From NCBI RefSeq assembly GCF_947179165.1, contig NC_077242.1, positions 45,277,097 through 45,341,096 on the forward strand: 64,000 nt of DNA, given 5' to 3'. Source of the stretch: Solanum dulcamara. Its lineage: Eukaryota > Streptophyta > Magnoliopsida > Solanales > Solanaceae. The translations under genes were made by a program, and so were the position numbers. The notes beneath the pieces are model-generated. The model saw nothing but the letters and a program-made list of their open reading frames with translations, was not told the DNA's origin and made no database searches. Below are positions 10,864 through 24,682 of the stretch, piece by piece. The first letter of the stretch is position 1. The number at the start of each line of letters is the position of its first letter.

Positions 10864-13800
10864 TGTTACACCCCACGCTTTTACAACTCGGAATATATCA
10901 TAAGTTCCTTAAACATTGTCATGTGAGTCAGATATGCTACGACGCTATCAAATGACTTCAAGGAGGGAAGGATGTGATACCCCGTAGTAGAGAAGGTTGG
11001 AAGTGGAATTATAAGAATTCGGAAGGAATTAGAGGCCAAGTAACGAGTCGTAGGACTCGATTTACCAACGTAAGTTGTTAATGAAAAAGTTTTATATACT
11101 TGAGCTACTAGAGGACATGCCAAGCCTACGTAGCACGGATTACATAGGCTCCTAAAATAAAGTGAGATGACGAACCTACGAGAGAGAGCAAAAACTAGTT
11201 TTCGAACTTAAGAAAGTGCAGCACGCAGGTGACAAGCAAGAACCTCAAGAAACAAGGTGACAAGAAAGCACCTCAAGCAAGCAAGTGACAAGCAAGCAGG
11301 TGACTCACCTGCCTGCTTCGGGGGTGGACCCCGCTACCACATGGCGACGTGTGATAGGCCTCATGAACCTAGGTGGCGTCCAAGGGGGATGCTATGTGAC
11401 ACCTTCTAAAAAGGGTGGATATATATGTAATGACTAAGTACAGCATACTTACCCAAAAATCATCCAAGCATGTAGAAAGAAAAACGTGAAAAAGGAAGAA
11501 GGGAAAGGCAGCCATGTCTTGAAGGATTTGAGGTAAATTCTCCAATTTTCCTCTATGAATTAATTATATATGGTGTTCCTCAAGAACGTGGAGATGTATA
11601 TATGTATATATGTATATTATGATGACTAATAAGTCATTTCTTCAGCTGTACACTTGGAAATGTTGGACAGAAATGTGAGAAAAAGAAGAGAGGAGGGCTA
11701 CGGCCTAGGGGCTGCCAAGGTACGCCTCCGAGCTTTGCTCTGTAAATCAATTATCTAAGGTATAATATGATGAATTTAGGGTGATAATAACATAAATTTA
11801 CTTCTTGGGGAAGCGAGGAAGTCATACAAATAGCCCGCTCAATTTCAGCGCATTTGAAGAAGTTCCGAGTTGCGATTTGACAATGTTGGCCAATTTCGGA
11901 TAAGGTAAGGTTTTTCCTTTTAATTTGGACTTTATGGTGTTTTTATGGAGTGTTTTACACGCCCTATAGGTGTCTGGAAATGTGAAAATGGCATAGAAAC
12001 ACTTGACGTTTGGAATAAACTAAATTGGAGTCGCTATAGTTGAATTATCGTCAAAGTAAAGTGTTATCCTTGTGAGGTGCTGCCGCAGGGGTGTGGCTGC
12101 TTGTTGCAGGGACTAAATATTCTCTAAATGAGGTGGGGGAGATTCTGGTTTCATCCTTATGACCCCTGCTTTTTACGGATAAAGATTTTGTAAAATGGAA
12201 ACTAGAAACCCTATTTTGATATCGTAATTTTTAATGAGTCATTTGGAGATTATGTTGTATATTGTTGGTGTGAATTGCTTAAACGTATGTTGCAGATTAA
12301 TATTGTTGGTTGGCTGTAGGTATTAGGAGTGGAATTGGAAATTTGGATAGGGCAAATTATAGGGGAGGTGCTGCCCAATTTTTGTTAACGCCTTACCTAA
12401 TTAAAGAACTAGTCAACGAGACGAACAAGGAAATAGATTCTAGGAATACTAAGGTTCAACCTAAGATGATGGAAAGCTAAGAGTGGTTGATATTCGTATT
12501 ACTTTCATGTGGAATAGGTTCAAAGGACGGCGAGGCGAATGGGATAAAGAGTAACTCACAAGAGGTATGTGAAGCCTATCCCTTCTCTTCTTTTGGCATG
12601 TCGTAAAGGTAAGTAAACAGTGATATAACGTCTGAAGTAATTCCATTCTTGAATGCTCCTTATTCAGTTCTGAATGTTAAAGCTTACATGATAGTTAAGA
12701 AAATTTCCTTGAGTCTTTTATACCCTGAGGACGTAATGAATATACAGACTCCTAGTCATAACACTATTCGAAGACAAATACTCTGGAATTCTTAAGTGAA
12801 TAGTCTTACTTTGGTATATGTCTAGGAACCTCGAGATGTAATTAATGTAGCCCCTAATGGCATTTAGAGGGCATCTAGAATGACTATACTGTTACTCGAA
12901 TTCTTAGACAATAACTTAGTCCTCTTATATAGTTGAGTCTCAGATAATGATTTAAACTGTGTTTTGTTTCTCACTACTCTACTCGTGTATACTGTAACAC
13001 TTCTTCTCCGAGTCTTGGGCCGGTTATCAGATTCGTGCAATTCACTGCATTGTTCACCGAGTCCCTCGCTAGAGGGCCAGCATCCGTATATATATATATG
13101 ATGATGATGTGTTGTAATAAGGTGACGATGGCATGGGGCCTGATACTGATACTATGATGATGTGTTGTAATAAAGTAATGATGGCACGGGTCCTAATACT
13201 GATACTACAAATATGATTCACCGAATCCCTGATAGGGCCGGCTATATTGAAAATTTGAGCATGCATGATTTTACTTTTCCAAGTACCGATTTCTGATTTG
13301 ACATTTTATCCCCTGCTTCTCTACTTTAGATATGCTTCTAGTTGTATCATGTTATGTTTTACATACTCAGTACATATGTCGTAATGATCCCCTTTCTTCG
13401 GGGGGCTGCGTTTCATGCCCGCAGGTACAGGTACAGGTTTTGGGAGTCTGTCAGCTTAGGATTCCATTCAGCTCAGTTGGAAGAGGCTCTATTATATCAA
13501 AGCCTAGTTATTTATACAGACCATGGATGTGTAAAATTGTTCTGTCTATTTAGGGGTACGCCGGGGGCCCTGTACTGCCATATATTGTCGTTAATATTTT
13601 TAGAGGTCTACAGACATGTATATGTGGGTTGTGTATGTCAGTTTGATTCAGCTGGGTTTACATGATATATGATATATGTTATTATGATATGGAAGCCTTG
13701 CCGGCTTGCGTGCCCTGTCATATTGTGATACAAACAAAAAAGGCTACAGGTTTATGAAAATGTTACCGCCCAATGGGGCTCTGTTACATGATATTGTTTT

Positions 13801-13892
13801 ATTTACAATTCAATGAGACCACAGCTGATAGATATGTATATGGGGGGTCCATGTCGGACCCCAGTTGTGGCCTACGGGTTTGGGTCATGACA
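10864..13892 (+). repeat. Element B 3' LTR (3029 bp)
   Basis: It begins TGTTACACCCC and ends TGGGTCATGACA. It carries the stem-loop module (13367-13428) and part of the GAGTCCC hairpin array (about 13015-13245). It contains an extra ~200-bp block around 11500-11760 that is shared with the third LTR of the D/E array but not with A. No matching 5' LTR is visible. Confidence 0.82.
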
Positions 13893-14795
13893 ATATAATT
13901 ATAACACCGAGTCCCTTAAAGTGCCGGGTACGGTATATGATGATATAATGATAACACTGAGTCCCTAACGGGCTGGGTATGGTATGTGATGATATGATTA
14001 TAACACCGAGACCCATATTGGGCCGAGTACAGTATGATATGTAATGATAGATAGGCATGCATGTGAAAATATAATAATATAATCATAACATATGACACGA
14101 CGCCGTATGCGATGTCATGGTAACACCGAGTCCCCTAGCGGGCCAGATACAGTATATGAAGATTGTGTACATGCCCTTATGTTATAAGATGCACGTGTAG
14201 TGCCTTATTAACTGTTATACTTGTTCCCTGCATCCCTATTTTAGTTATTCTCTCAGTTATTATGCGTTATGCTTTATATACTCAGTACATATATCGTACT
14301 AACCCCCCGTTCCCCGGGGGGCTGCGTTTCATGCCCGCAGGTACAAATGTCCATTTTGGAGATCCGTCAACTTAGGAGTTCCTCTCAGCTGTGTCATAAG
14401 TTCTTCACTATTCTGGAGCCTAATTTTTGATACGTGTCACTTAATGTATATGTTTGTACATTCAGGGGTACGGTGGGGGCCCCGTCCTGCCATATGTTGT
14501 TGTTACTATTCCTAGAGGTCTATAGACATATGGATGTGGGATGTTTGTGAGTTCATTTTGATTGTGCCTATATGGAATTTTGTGAATATAGTTATGTTAC
14601 AACAGCCTTGTCAGCTTGCATGCCCTTATGTGCTATGAAACGAGTGAAAGAGACCACACGTGCATGAAAATATTTTAACTCATTGGGGTTTTTGCGAGTA
14701 GTATCCCCATAGTTCAGTATGACTACAACTGATAGGTAGGTATACGGGGGTCCAGGTCGGACCCCAATCACGACCTACGGGGTTGGGTCGTGACA
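13893..14795 (+). repeat. LTR fragment C (3' part only)
   Basis: This is about 0.9 kb of the 3' end of another family LTR, starting abruptly inside the hairpin array and ending GGGTTGGGTCGTGACA. It holds the stem-loop module at 14283-14343. The abrupt start next to B's LTR end suggests that B inserted into C, or that unequal recombination removed the rest. Confidence 0.78.
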
Positions 14796-15421
14796 ACCCT
14801 AACTCAAGAGTCTTTGGAGTCAAGTGCATGGATGACTTCACGGTATGTGATACACACCATGGGTAGTAGGGGTCTCTGCACACCTTTCACACCTCTTGGT
14901 AAATTTCCTTGTGTACCAACAGTTATCCACATTTTCTTCCTTCTTCTTTTGGATTAAACACCTTCTTTTGTAGATGCTTTCTTCTTGAATATTTAAATAT
15001 CCTTCAATAAGAATGAATAAAATGAATATACAAAATCAAACCCTTAATAATTTTGGCTCAGAATTCCATGAAATTTTAGATTGAGATTCCTCTTGATGTA
15101 GGAAATAATCCCCAGTAGTTTTTATCTTTCAATTTCTTGTCAAATCCTTTAGATTTCAAGACCTATTTTTATTTTTTCAAGCCTCTTCTCTCAACAATGG
15201 TAAAACCTTAAATCTTACTCCAATCTCTATCAAATCTCATAATCCAACTCAAATAATGCTAGGGGACACAAACTAGCATTAGAAACTTCAACAAGACTCA
15301 AATAAACAAAAAATATTTGGGGTTTTCTTTAAAATGAATTTGACTCTATTTTTAAAAAAATATATATTTTCTGTCAATACTACATCCCAAGAATAGAATC
15401 GTGAAGGCTAATCTAAGCTCG
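14796..15421. other. Unassigned AT-rich sequence, possibly internal part of a minus-strand retroelement
   Basis: No gene is recognised here. It may be the internal region of the LTR proposed at 15439-15960, because a primer-site-like sequence follows it in the right orientation. Confidence 0.3.
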
Positions 15422-15960
15422 GCTCTAATACTAAATGATGTAATTCTCACCACAAATTATGAACAAAATGAAAAAATTAAAGACAAGAAAGTAAAGACAG
15501 ATAGATTCAAAAATTAAAAATAGAAAGCAATCAAAAGGTATATTATACCTTGAGACCTCAATCCATTGATCCTATAAGAAGCACATAACTCTTACGATGA
15601 CCTCGAGGGAAATTGATTCACCTCGCAACCAATGTTTCTAACCAAGTTTCAACCAAAAGCTTGTCCCAAACTCACTTGCTCAAGAGGTTTCATACCAACA
15701 ATATTCAATATCAAAAAATATAAGAAAATGAGAACCTAAACTATCTATTTATAGTTTTAGGCTACAAGGCCCAAAAGTGGCCCAAAAGATAACCTTATAC
15801 AGGGGTCTTTGGTGATGCACCAAAACTATTTAGGCAATGCGCCAAACTATTCCATCTCACCAAAGTAGACAGTACACTTATGTACTTTGGAATGTTCAAG
15901 GATATTTTGGCGATAGTGCTCTTATCACCAAATTAAACAGAAACTTTACTTGACCTTCCT
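15422..15960 (-). repeat. Possible minus-strand LTR with decayed primer site
   Basis: 15422-15433 (GCTCTAATACTA) differs at two positions from the reverse complement of the initiator-Met primer site. Five bases further, TGTAATTCTC could be the 3' end of an LTR read on the minus strand. On that strand a clear TATAAATA box is present at 15746-15753. The outer limit near 15960 is a guess, and no second LTR was identified. Confidence 0.35.
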
Positions 15961-16185
15961 TGCTTCGTTAGACCTCCCACACTCTAAGTTATCATCCAAA
16001 TATGGTATTGCTCAATCGGGACCTCCTTCCAAGCGCATATGTTATCTTCAAGAAATGAAATACCTTCTTTGTGATCAATATAAGCTCAAGAACCTCTATC
16101 TCCATGAACAACCTTCCATTCGTCGAAGTTCCCAAGCTTGACTTCTATTGAATGCCTTGAGGCAATCTGGATTATGTTAAAGTCA

Positions 16186-16381
16186 CTAAGAGTGGATTGC
16201 TATTGTTGGGTTTGTTATATTGGGGTTTGGGTCATAGTGTCCAAGGTGGTGGAAATTAGAGTGTCCTTTGAAGTTGTTGTCATCAACGAATTAGGAGTGA
16301 GCAGTAGAGCTCAACAACTAGAACCAACAAAAGGCCTAAAACTATTGTGAGGCTCACCACCATTACTAATGTTGCTACCAT
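16186..16381 (-). pseudogene. Fragment of a small plant membrane protein gene
   Basis: A minus-strand ATG at 16381 opens 32 codons: a strongly hydrophobic stretch (VMVVSLTIVLGLLLVLVVEL) followed by YCSLLIR and a stop. Shifting frame by one base gives another open stretch rich in Asn and His until a stop at 16186. A membrane segment followed by a Cys/Arg juncture resembles the start of several plant single-pass membrane proteins, including some RING-H2 proteins, but nothing downstream supports a specific family. Two pieces in two frames with no continuation suggest a decayed fragment. It could also be a chance hydrophobic ORF. Confidence 0.28.
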
Positions 16382-16399
16382 TATAGCTTCTGAGTTACC

Positions 16400-18480
16400 C
16401 TTTATTCTCTGTCTATGTACATTGAGAAACAAGAGAATCTTGTAAACAAATGAAACTTTGGAAGCATCTGGATATTTTGTGGGAAAATAACATTTTTTAC
16501 TCTTGTGTGAATTGTGAAAGAAATGTTAGATAGAATAGAATTTAAGGCGGATTAGTAGTAGAAGAAAAGATTATTTTATATAAGTCCAAGCTTTTTCTTT
16601 GAGCAAATGTAGGCATTCTGACAGCAAGTCAATTTGGCCATATTTTAAAAGAAAAAAGGATTATTTGCTTGTGCCCTTTAAATCCAAGCTGAAATAGGAC
16701 GGACATCATGCAGATAATGTAGGCCTCTCTTCTAAAGCTAACAAAAGAAACCTTGTTTATTTTGACACTAAACAATAATACTAGGCAAATGCTTCAATAG
16801 TCTTTGTAATATTTAACGCAACAGTCAATTTTATCTCAATCTTAACCTTAGGCCCACAAAACCAGGCCCCCCAAATAGAAAAACTTTCATGGTGTGATCT
16901 TTTTCTTTGTCGTTGGGTGGAATGACTGGTGAACTGTAATTGTACAAAGAACCTAGGTGTTTTAGGCATTGTTGCATAAATTACAATTTAGCAGTTACTT
17001 CAGTATTAGTCATCTAAGTCCATAGAATTTCACCACTAAGCTTATACATACAAAGGCAAATCCAAGATTTAAGAACGAAGGAGGAACCACTAGAGGTGGA
17101 TGTGTGTTAGTCAAAAGTAGTGTCGTGCAACACCGACACTGTTGCCAACACTACTTTGTTAAAAAATGTTGTTAAACAGACATAAAATCAAAGGTATCTT
17201 AGTAAATATAAATTGAACGAGAAAAATTCATATAGTTCATTATGTAGATTGATGATCTTGAATGTTAGTGTACACTTTGAGGTTCCTAGTTCGAGTTTGA
17301 CTCAGACTCGGCTAGAGGTTAAGGCCTTTAAGTCCATTGCTTTAGGCCCCCAATTTTTATTTTTATTTTGGAAAGGAGGGCATTTTCTTTGAAAATTATG
17401 GCATAGAAACTACAAAATATTTACTCCCTCAAACATCCATCCAAAGTAATTGATAAGTTTCACTTTTTTCAGAGTTAATTTGATTAATTTTTTAGCTAAA
17501 TTAGATTAGATTAATTCAATATATTAAATTAAAAGTTAGATATTCATAAATGATGCTATATGTTGTAATTTTCTCATATTTTTATGAAGAAAAAATACAT
17601 TAAAAAATATTGGACAAATTATATACAACTTAAATCTCTAAAAATGAAACACGAAAAGCATTTTGGGCAAAACGAGTAAAATAAGAATTAAGACTTGAAA
17701 ATTATGAATAATATTACTGTTGAAAAAATTAGGTAATAGGAATAACTCATTTAGATTCTTACGTTACCTTTGAATATGTACCTTTTTGAGTTCTTTATTT
17801 GACATTTGGATTAAATGACTCAAAATATGCCTTCTCGATTAATCCTTCTCCCAAAAGAAAATTTACTTTTACATTTTTTTTCTTCATCTAATTAAGCAAT
17901 TATTGCATAAATACAAGGCTTGTAATGCATTCAACATTGTAAATTGTTTATCTTTTTTGTAATTTCAAATAATGATGCTAGTAAACTGAAAAGGTGAGAT
18001 TTGATTTTGATATAAAATTATTGAATTCAACAATTAAATTCTATTATTCTAGTTATTTTTTTGAATCTAAGATTTTAATATTTTTATATCTACTTACAAG
18101 TGTATATGTCCTTTTTATATATATTTTTATTAATCTAAAAAATATCAATTGAATTGACTATAGATTATCAAATGAAAAGTGAAAACACTAAAAAAGAATT
18201 AACGACCTTGCATATATATATAAATCACTTAGGTATGCTATATTTAAAAAAATATTTAGTAATAGAATATTTTTAAACTAAATATAACAATTTTTTTAGA
18301 ATTAAAAACAGTATAATACTGCAAAAGACCGATCTCCATCTCTAGTTGTCCATCTCTCTCTACCATTTTTTCTCTCACATTCATAATTTCTCCTTCTCCT
18401 CTTTTACTTCACAATTTTCATCCAAATAACTATCTTTAAATATTCATATATTCAAATCAATTTCTTGACGATAGATTTAT
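16400..18480. other. AT-rich intergenic sequence
   Basis: No gene, RNA or recognisable transposon was seen. Short ORFs here lack codon structure. Confidence 0.5.
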
Positions 18481-18486
18481 AATTCA

Positions 18487-18800
18487 TATTGTAGACTTCA
18501 CTCCCTTAGTGATATCAATCAGAATATTTTAGATGATGCACTTATAATATGTTTATAATACAAGCATAATCCATTTTAAATATATATTGTAAACATCACT
18601 CATTTTGTTAGCGATACAAACTAAATCAATTTATAAGACACATATAATACATGTTTTTTCCATTAATAATACATTTATAATAAATATTGTAGACATCACT
18701 CTCTTTTTAGTGATACTCACCTAAATAATTTATAATACACTTATAATATAATATAATACAGACACAACACATTTTTAATACATATTGCATACATCTTTCG
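18487..18800. repeat. Degenerate ~99-bp tandem repeat, about three units
   Basis: The motif ATTGTAGACATCACTC, followed by an AGTGATA block and TTTATAATACA stretches, recurs at about 18487, 18586 and 18685, with a partial start near 18783. The spacing is close to 99 bp each time. Confidence 0.6.
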
Positions 18801-20159
18801 AATTTTAATACAATCTTCAAAAATTCACATCTTCAAATCATTTTATCTTCAGAAATTCATATCTTCAATCTTCATATAATCCGGGTGAACTTTCTAGAAG
18901 TTCCATTTCCATTGGCAAACTCTTTCCTCTCACTTTCTCCTGCGAATTCACCTTTAGATCTAAGGAAGTATGGGCCACAAAGATGGTATCTTATATATTA
19001 ACCCAATGAACTATGGAAGCCTCCAAAAATATTGATTAATAGCAGGAATTCAGACTCAAAGGCAGTTGAGGAACGCTTTTTATTTTCTGTCATTGTGGAT
19101 CTTTCAGCAACATACCTAAACTTAAATAAAGTTTTACTATTCCCCTTAAACTATTTTACAATGAAATAAATGTCACCCTAGAGGCTGATCTGGCATAAAT
19201 AATCAAATGAGTATCCTTGCGTGTATTACATACGCGTCACTTTGTTATTAACCATTATAAAAAAAAATCCATTAAAATCCCTTTTCATTAATTGCTAACA
19301 TTGTTGGTTCATTAGTTCCAGAACCAGCACCTTGAATCATTTTTGTTGCTCTTTTCCACCTCAACTTGAATCATTTTTGTGGTGAGATATGGTTTTTCAA
19401 AGGAAAGTAAAAATGGTGAGAATATGTGTTGAAATGTTAGGAATTTTACTTTAATTGACGCGTGTCAATCGGAGAATGAGGATGAACTTTTTGTTTCTCT
19501 GATGTCTTCTCTGATCGTATTCTCAAAACCCCAATTCCCTTAATGTTTCTTCAGTAAACATCGAAAAATTAAGAGTTACCATGTCTAGAAGACATTAATG
19601 TCTGGAAGAAGACACGCCATGTTTGAGACGAACATAAAAATTGAATTTTTCTTTGGAGAAAGAAAGAGAAAAAAGAGCAGTGGGTCTTCAAGAAAGTTCA
19701 AATGAAGGATTGCTTTGGATAAGGGTGGAAAGGTTTATAGTGTATGAATGTTACGCCGGAGAAGACATCAGCGAAGATGCCAGAGAAGACAATAATTGTT
19801 AGCACACATTCAGCATTAATTTTAGTAAATTTTACTTAAATCCCATAGTAAAAAAGCCCAATTACAACTTATTCTTAAAGTTTCTTAAATTACCCGAATT
19901 CCCTGATTTTGGCCAATTTTCGGATCCATAAGTATTATGTCTGATACATCGCAATTTTATAAATATTAATTAATGTTGTTGAGTTTTTTATTGAAAGGTA
20001 ATGTAAATCAAATTAATTTTCCTTCTTTCAATCAATCACGTAATTAAAGAAGAGAATTAACACAAACAAACCGTAATAATTTTGAGGAATTTGAAAAATT
20101 CAAAAATCCAAATGAGCAGAGCATAGAATTCTATCAAACTTCAATCCAAATTTTGAAAT
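18801..20159. other. AT-rich sequence left of the MULE transposase
   Basis: No gene is recognised. It probably contains the 5' flank of the Mutator-like element, but no terminal inverted repeat could be matched to the right side near 57.8 kb. Confidence 0.4.
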
Positions 20160-20653
20160 TCATCAAGCTATTTGAGATAAATATCTCAATTTTACTGAGA
20201 CATTCTGAAGTTTGACAATCCGAGGTGAGTTATGAGCTATACAAAAGTGATGGAATTGTAGTGGACGACAATATATCTTTCATGAATCTAAAATCAGCAA
20301 TTGTTGCTGAATTGAGCATAGATGAATTAGTGAAAAACATTAAAATTTGATACACCATTAAAGGTAACTCATCTCCAATGAATATTCGTAATGATATGGG
20401 TGTTAATCTTTACATAGAGTTGAAAAAAAATAAGCCTAGATTCGTAATTCATCATCTGTGCAATTGTTTATGTCGAAGCAAACACAAATGATACACAGTT
20501 TCTTGGTTTAGATGAATCTAATAAAGTTGCAATCTATTATATACCAAAGTTGGATGTGATGAACTACATAACTCATACAAGTGGTATGGAAGTGAAGGAG
20601 AAGCAATTGTATAAGTACAAAGCAACACTAGTTACTGTAATGGCCAAATACAA
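20160..20653 (+). pseudogene. MULE transposase, N-terminal fragment
   Basis: The plus strand reads as the N-terminal domain of plant MuDR-type transposases: GIVVDDNISF, then LKSAIVAELSIDELVKNI, a stop where an Arg codon is usual, YTIKGNSSPMNIRNDMGVNL, and further on EVKEKQLYKYKATL. It ends at MAKYN, exactly where family members continue with a conserved block that is found at 47582 in the same orientation. This piece is therefore the severed head of the transposase at 47.6-51.4 kb. It contains stops and cannot be functional. Confidence 0.8.
20649..20653. repeat. Left target-site duplication of LTR G (TACAA)
   Basis: TACAA at 20649-20653 is repeated at 47577-47581 on the other side of the nest. 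Removing one copy with everything between rejoins the transposase reading. Confidence 0.8.
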
Positions 20654-22394
20654 TGTCACAATCTGACCTAAGGCCTAGTCGTAACATGGGGATTGAAACC
20701 CCAAAGGAATCCAACCAAGCCTCTTGTACATATCATATGCATACACAAGGTAAACAAAAAGAAAACACATCAATAGAGAGTCTAAACTATGAATAGAAAT
20801 TTAAGAACGTCACATGACAACATAAACTCAAAACATTTGTCCAACTAGATGCCTCTACTCATGATTATGAGCAGAGGCTAAGACATGTCCCTAGATCACC
20901 CTCAATATGAAACATAGCAAAAGTCTTTGAAAACAATAACTAACTCGATAACTAGTACCCGATAAATGAGGACTCACCACAACCACCGCTGGATAGGAAA
21001 GCTTAACTAGCCACATAGATGAGTATGATCTTTAACCTAAACCCCTACATTATGAGATAATGTAGGAAAAAAATATGCATTAGTACATTAGAATGTACTA
21101 AGTATGAGGACGTGACATGCAATGTAAATCATGGAATGCAATTGTCAAGTAAATCACATGATAAGATGAGGTAAGTAAAGTCATGAGAAAATCATATTGA
21201 CCAAAGTATTTAAATAACATAATTTAAAATCATAGCATATATAAGAGATCATACATATGTGGGATAGAAACCATAAACAAATATAAGACCATGTGAGCTA
21301 TAACATGGAATCCCGTTGTCTCTCCATACAATGAAGAAAACGGGTAATCTACTTACCAAGGTAGACTCTACTCCACTAGGCGGGTCATACATACACTATA
21401 TGTGGATCCAATAGCTAGGCCATGAAGGCAACCTATGGTTGCACGTAGTTTATGGGACATGAGGCTGCTACTAAGGCTTATGGTAGGGCCCCTACCTCAA
21501 GTCCACTCAGTTCTAAGTCAAATCCCACGGAATACATGCATAGCATAAAAATCATAATTACATATATCATAGTCATGATCATAGGTTTGAAATCATAGAG
21601 TAGCTCATTTTTATAACATATTTGTAATGTGAGAATTGTCCTTTCATCATTACAATTATATTTTTATAATTCATATTGTTAGGTCTTAGGTCACCACATA
21701 GGTCCCTAAGTCACCTTTTAGGCCTTAGGTCACCACATAAGGCCCTAAGTCACCTTACTTTATAAGTTACATGAAATTCATACCTTGGACTTTTAGTTGA
21801 ACTCAATTGCATAATCAATTGACTTTGAAAATCATGTAATTGACTTGAAAATATGAATGATCATAAACTTTATATCAGCCCATACATAATTCATATAGAT
21901 AATATCCCTTGGAAGTATAATTCAAAATATTCATAATTTACATCATGAACCTTAGAGATCAAAATAGGAGAATACATGGAAAAACTCTTCAATTTAATGC
22001 AATAACCATCAATTTATATCAAAATAGACTCATGATCATACTTTGAATCATAATTCATGCAATAGGAATAGAAATCATAAAATCCATAAAATACCATACT
22101 TTAATTTAATAGAAAACCTTGAGAAATTGATTGGGATTTATCGATGAAAAGATCTATGAATCAATACCCACATACGTTAAGTGAGAACACCAAATAATTT
22201 GAAAGAACTTAAGAGTTTTGATGTAGAGTTTGAGTGAATTTACTTGAAGTCTTAAATGGAGCTCTTGAGAGTATTTTGTAGAGAGAGAAATATTTGAGTA
22301 GGTAAATTGTAGAAAAATAAATAGAATTAGAGGTTTAGGTTAATTTATAGAGGTGAATTAGGTCCTAAAAATATCTAAGTTTATTAGTTAATAC
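20654..22394 (-). repeat. Solo LTR G, left portion
   Basis: It begins TGTCACAATCTGACC on the plus strand. On the minus strand this is an LTR ending ...GATTGTGACA. Together with 47271-47576 it forms about 2.05 kb bounded by TG/CA and a perfect 5-bp duplication, which is the structure of a solo LTR. It is a different family from A-F. It contains a 40-bp duplication at 21680-21758. Confidence 0.75.
21680..21758. repeat. Two tandem ~40-bp units
   Basis: Two units of TTAGGTCACCACATA followed by CCCTAAGTCACCTT stand side by side, each carrying inverted CCTAAG/CTTAGG motifs. Confidence 0.7.
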
Positions 22395-24630
22395 TGTCAC
22401 GACCCAACTTCGTAGGTCGTGACTAGTGCCCGAGTTGGGCACTCATACGTACGCTTAGCCCCACTTAGCGTGATAGCAGAATAAATAAAATTAGAAATCA
22501 AAAAAGGGTCTCTAGAGAGCGCATGAGAAAAGATATAGCACAAGACGGTCGTTAAGGCCATCACGGAACACAAAGCCCAAAACATATATATTTACCCACA
22601 TCACAAGTCTACAGACCTCTACAGAATGATAGCCTAGTCATATGACGGGACAGGACCCCATCGTACCCTTAACAAACATGTATAAAAGTACAACAGAAAA
22701 GTTATTACCGAAATAGGGCTCCAAAAAAAAGCACTGCCAACTAATAGGGTGGATTTCCTAAGCGAGCGGATCAGCAAACCGAGCATTTGTACCTGCGGGC
22801 ATGTAATGCAGCCTCCGAAAAAATGAGGTCAGTACAGATAATGTACCGAGTATGTAAAGCATGGACTGTAATAGGTAAAGCCATTACCAGAACAGAAGGT
22901 GAAAAATTGAGCAAAATATCCAGAATATCAAAATATTTTTCATAACCACAGATAATGTATGCAGAAAAACATATGCCATATCCGGCCCCATTCTGGGACT
23001 CGGTGAACAAATCGTGGTCGCTGCCCCATCACTGGCGCCACAGCACATCATAACTCCAAAGTAGGGAATATCTCCATAACAAATCATATAATATCAGATG
23101 GTCATATCAGATCATATCATAACATATGTGTACATGGCACATCATAACTCCACAAATGAAACCCATGTATAGGGCGTACCTTCCCCCTCATGTCGGGGCA
23201 CGGCGAACAATGCAGAAAAGTACGCACAATACCAAAACCAGACCCGGGCTTGGTGAAGGAAGCATTGAGGCATCCACGAGTGGAGTAGCGAGAAACTAAA
23301 TGCACTTTAAATCATTTTTGAGACTCGATGGAGTTAACAAAATGAGGTATTATTCAAAAATCAAGACAAGAGTCGTATCACCTTCCTTCTGAATATAACT
23401 ATGAGTTATATCCAAATAGAACTTTTAGAATCATATACACGTATCTAGGCACGATAAAATATCCTTTGGAAAATCAACAAGTTGGCCATCCTAACGGCTC
23501 TACGAATAGAAACTTCCTTAGAATCATATAAAAACATATACTTGTTTCATAAAAACCATGCCAAAAAGAAATATTATCTTTATATACTTATGTCAAAACA
23601 TGCCAAGAGAAATAACGGCTAGCTTTACATACTTATGCCAAAGACATGCCAAAAGAAGGAACGGTTAGCTTTACATACCTCTTATGGATTACTATCGCCC
23701 ACGTTCGCCTCGTCATCTTTTGAACCTATTTAACATGAGAGTAATACTAAGATTAATAACCTTTCACTTTTGAATTTCCAACTCTACATCCACGTATCTA
23801 TAGGAATCATTTCCTTATCCATTTCCCTTAACTAGCTTATTACTAGCTCCGAAGTTACCGTAAATTGGGAAGCATCTCCCCTATAACTTCAATATTCTCG
23901 AGATTTCAACTCAGCCAAAAATATCAACAACCATACCAACAACAACAACCATCAGCATATATATAAATAAATCACTTCAACATTACCCAATACAACTCCA
24001 AATAACTAGCTCCGAACTACGATACCAAAATAGAGTTCTTAGCCTTTATTTCATAAAATCTTTTACCATATAAAACGGAGGGTCGTATGGCTGCAACCAG
24101 CAGAACCCACACCCCTTTTTGAGTACTTTCCATCCCTGCAACATGTAATTAAACCACCCCCAACCTGCAGCACCACAACAACAACACACTACTCGACTTC
24201 GATTTACCTACTACGACTTCAATTTAGTTTGTTTCTAACGTCAAGCATCCTTATACACTTTTCCCACTTACATCCTCACTTAAGACATTTAATATACCCC
24301 ATAAAAACATCATAAACTTCAATTTGAAAAGAAAATCCTTACCTTGCCCAAAACTTGCCTCGGAAGTTCTTCTAGCGCGACTGAAACTTCATGGCTGTTT
24401 GTTGTCCATTTGGGGCTGCTCCAAACCATAAATGTATATTACTAAAACCTTCATACCTTAGTGGTATACCCCATATAATTAATTCACCTAACGGAATTGG
24501 AGAACATACCTTTTTCTCCTCCCAAAACCGTAGCTCTTTCTTCTTTCTAGCTTAAGCTTCTCTTCTCTTCTTTTTGTCTAGAACTTCTTGGAGATAAGAT
24601 GACTTATAGGATAAAGATGAACTTAAAGTC

Positions 24631-24636
<6 letters not shown>

Positions 24637-24680
<44 letters not shown>
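24637..24680. repeat. (TA)n microsatellite in F 3' LTR
   Basis: About 44 bp of pure TA. The equivalent place in the other LTR (46659-46681) has about half this length. Confidence 0.95.
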
Positions 24681-24682
<2 letters not shown>

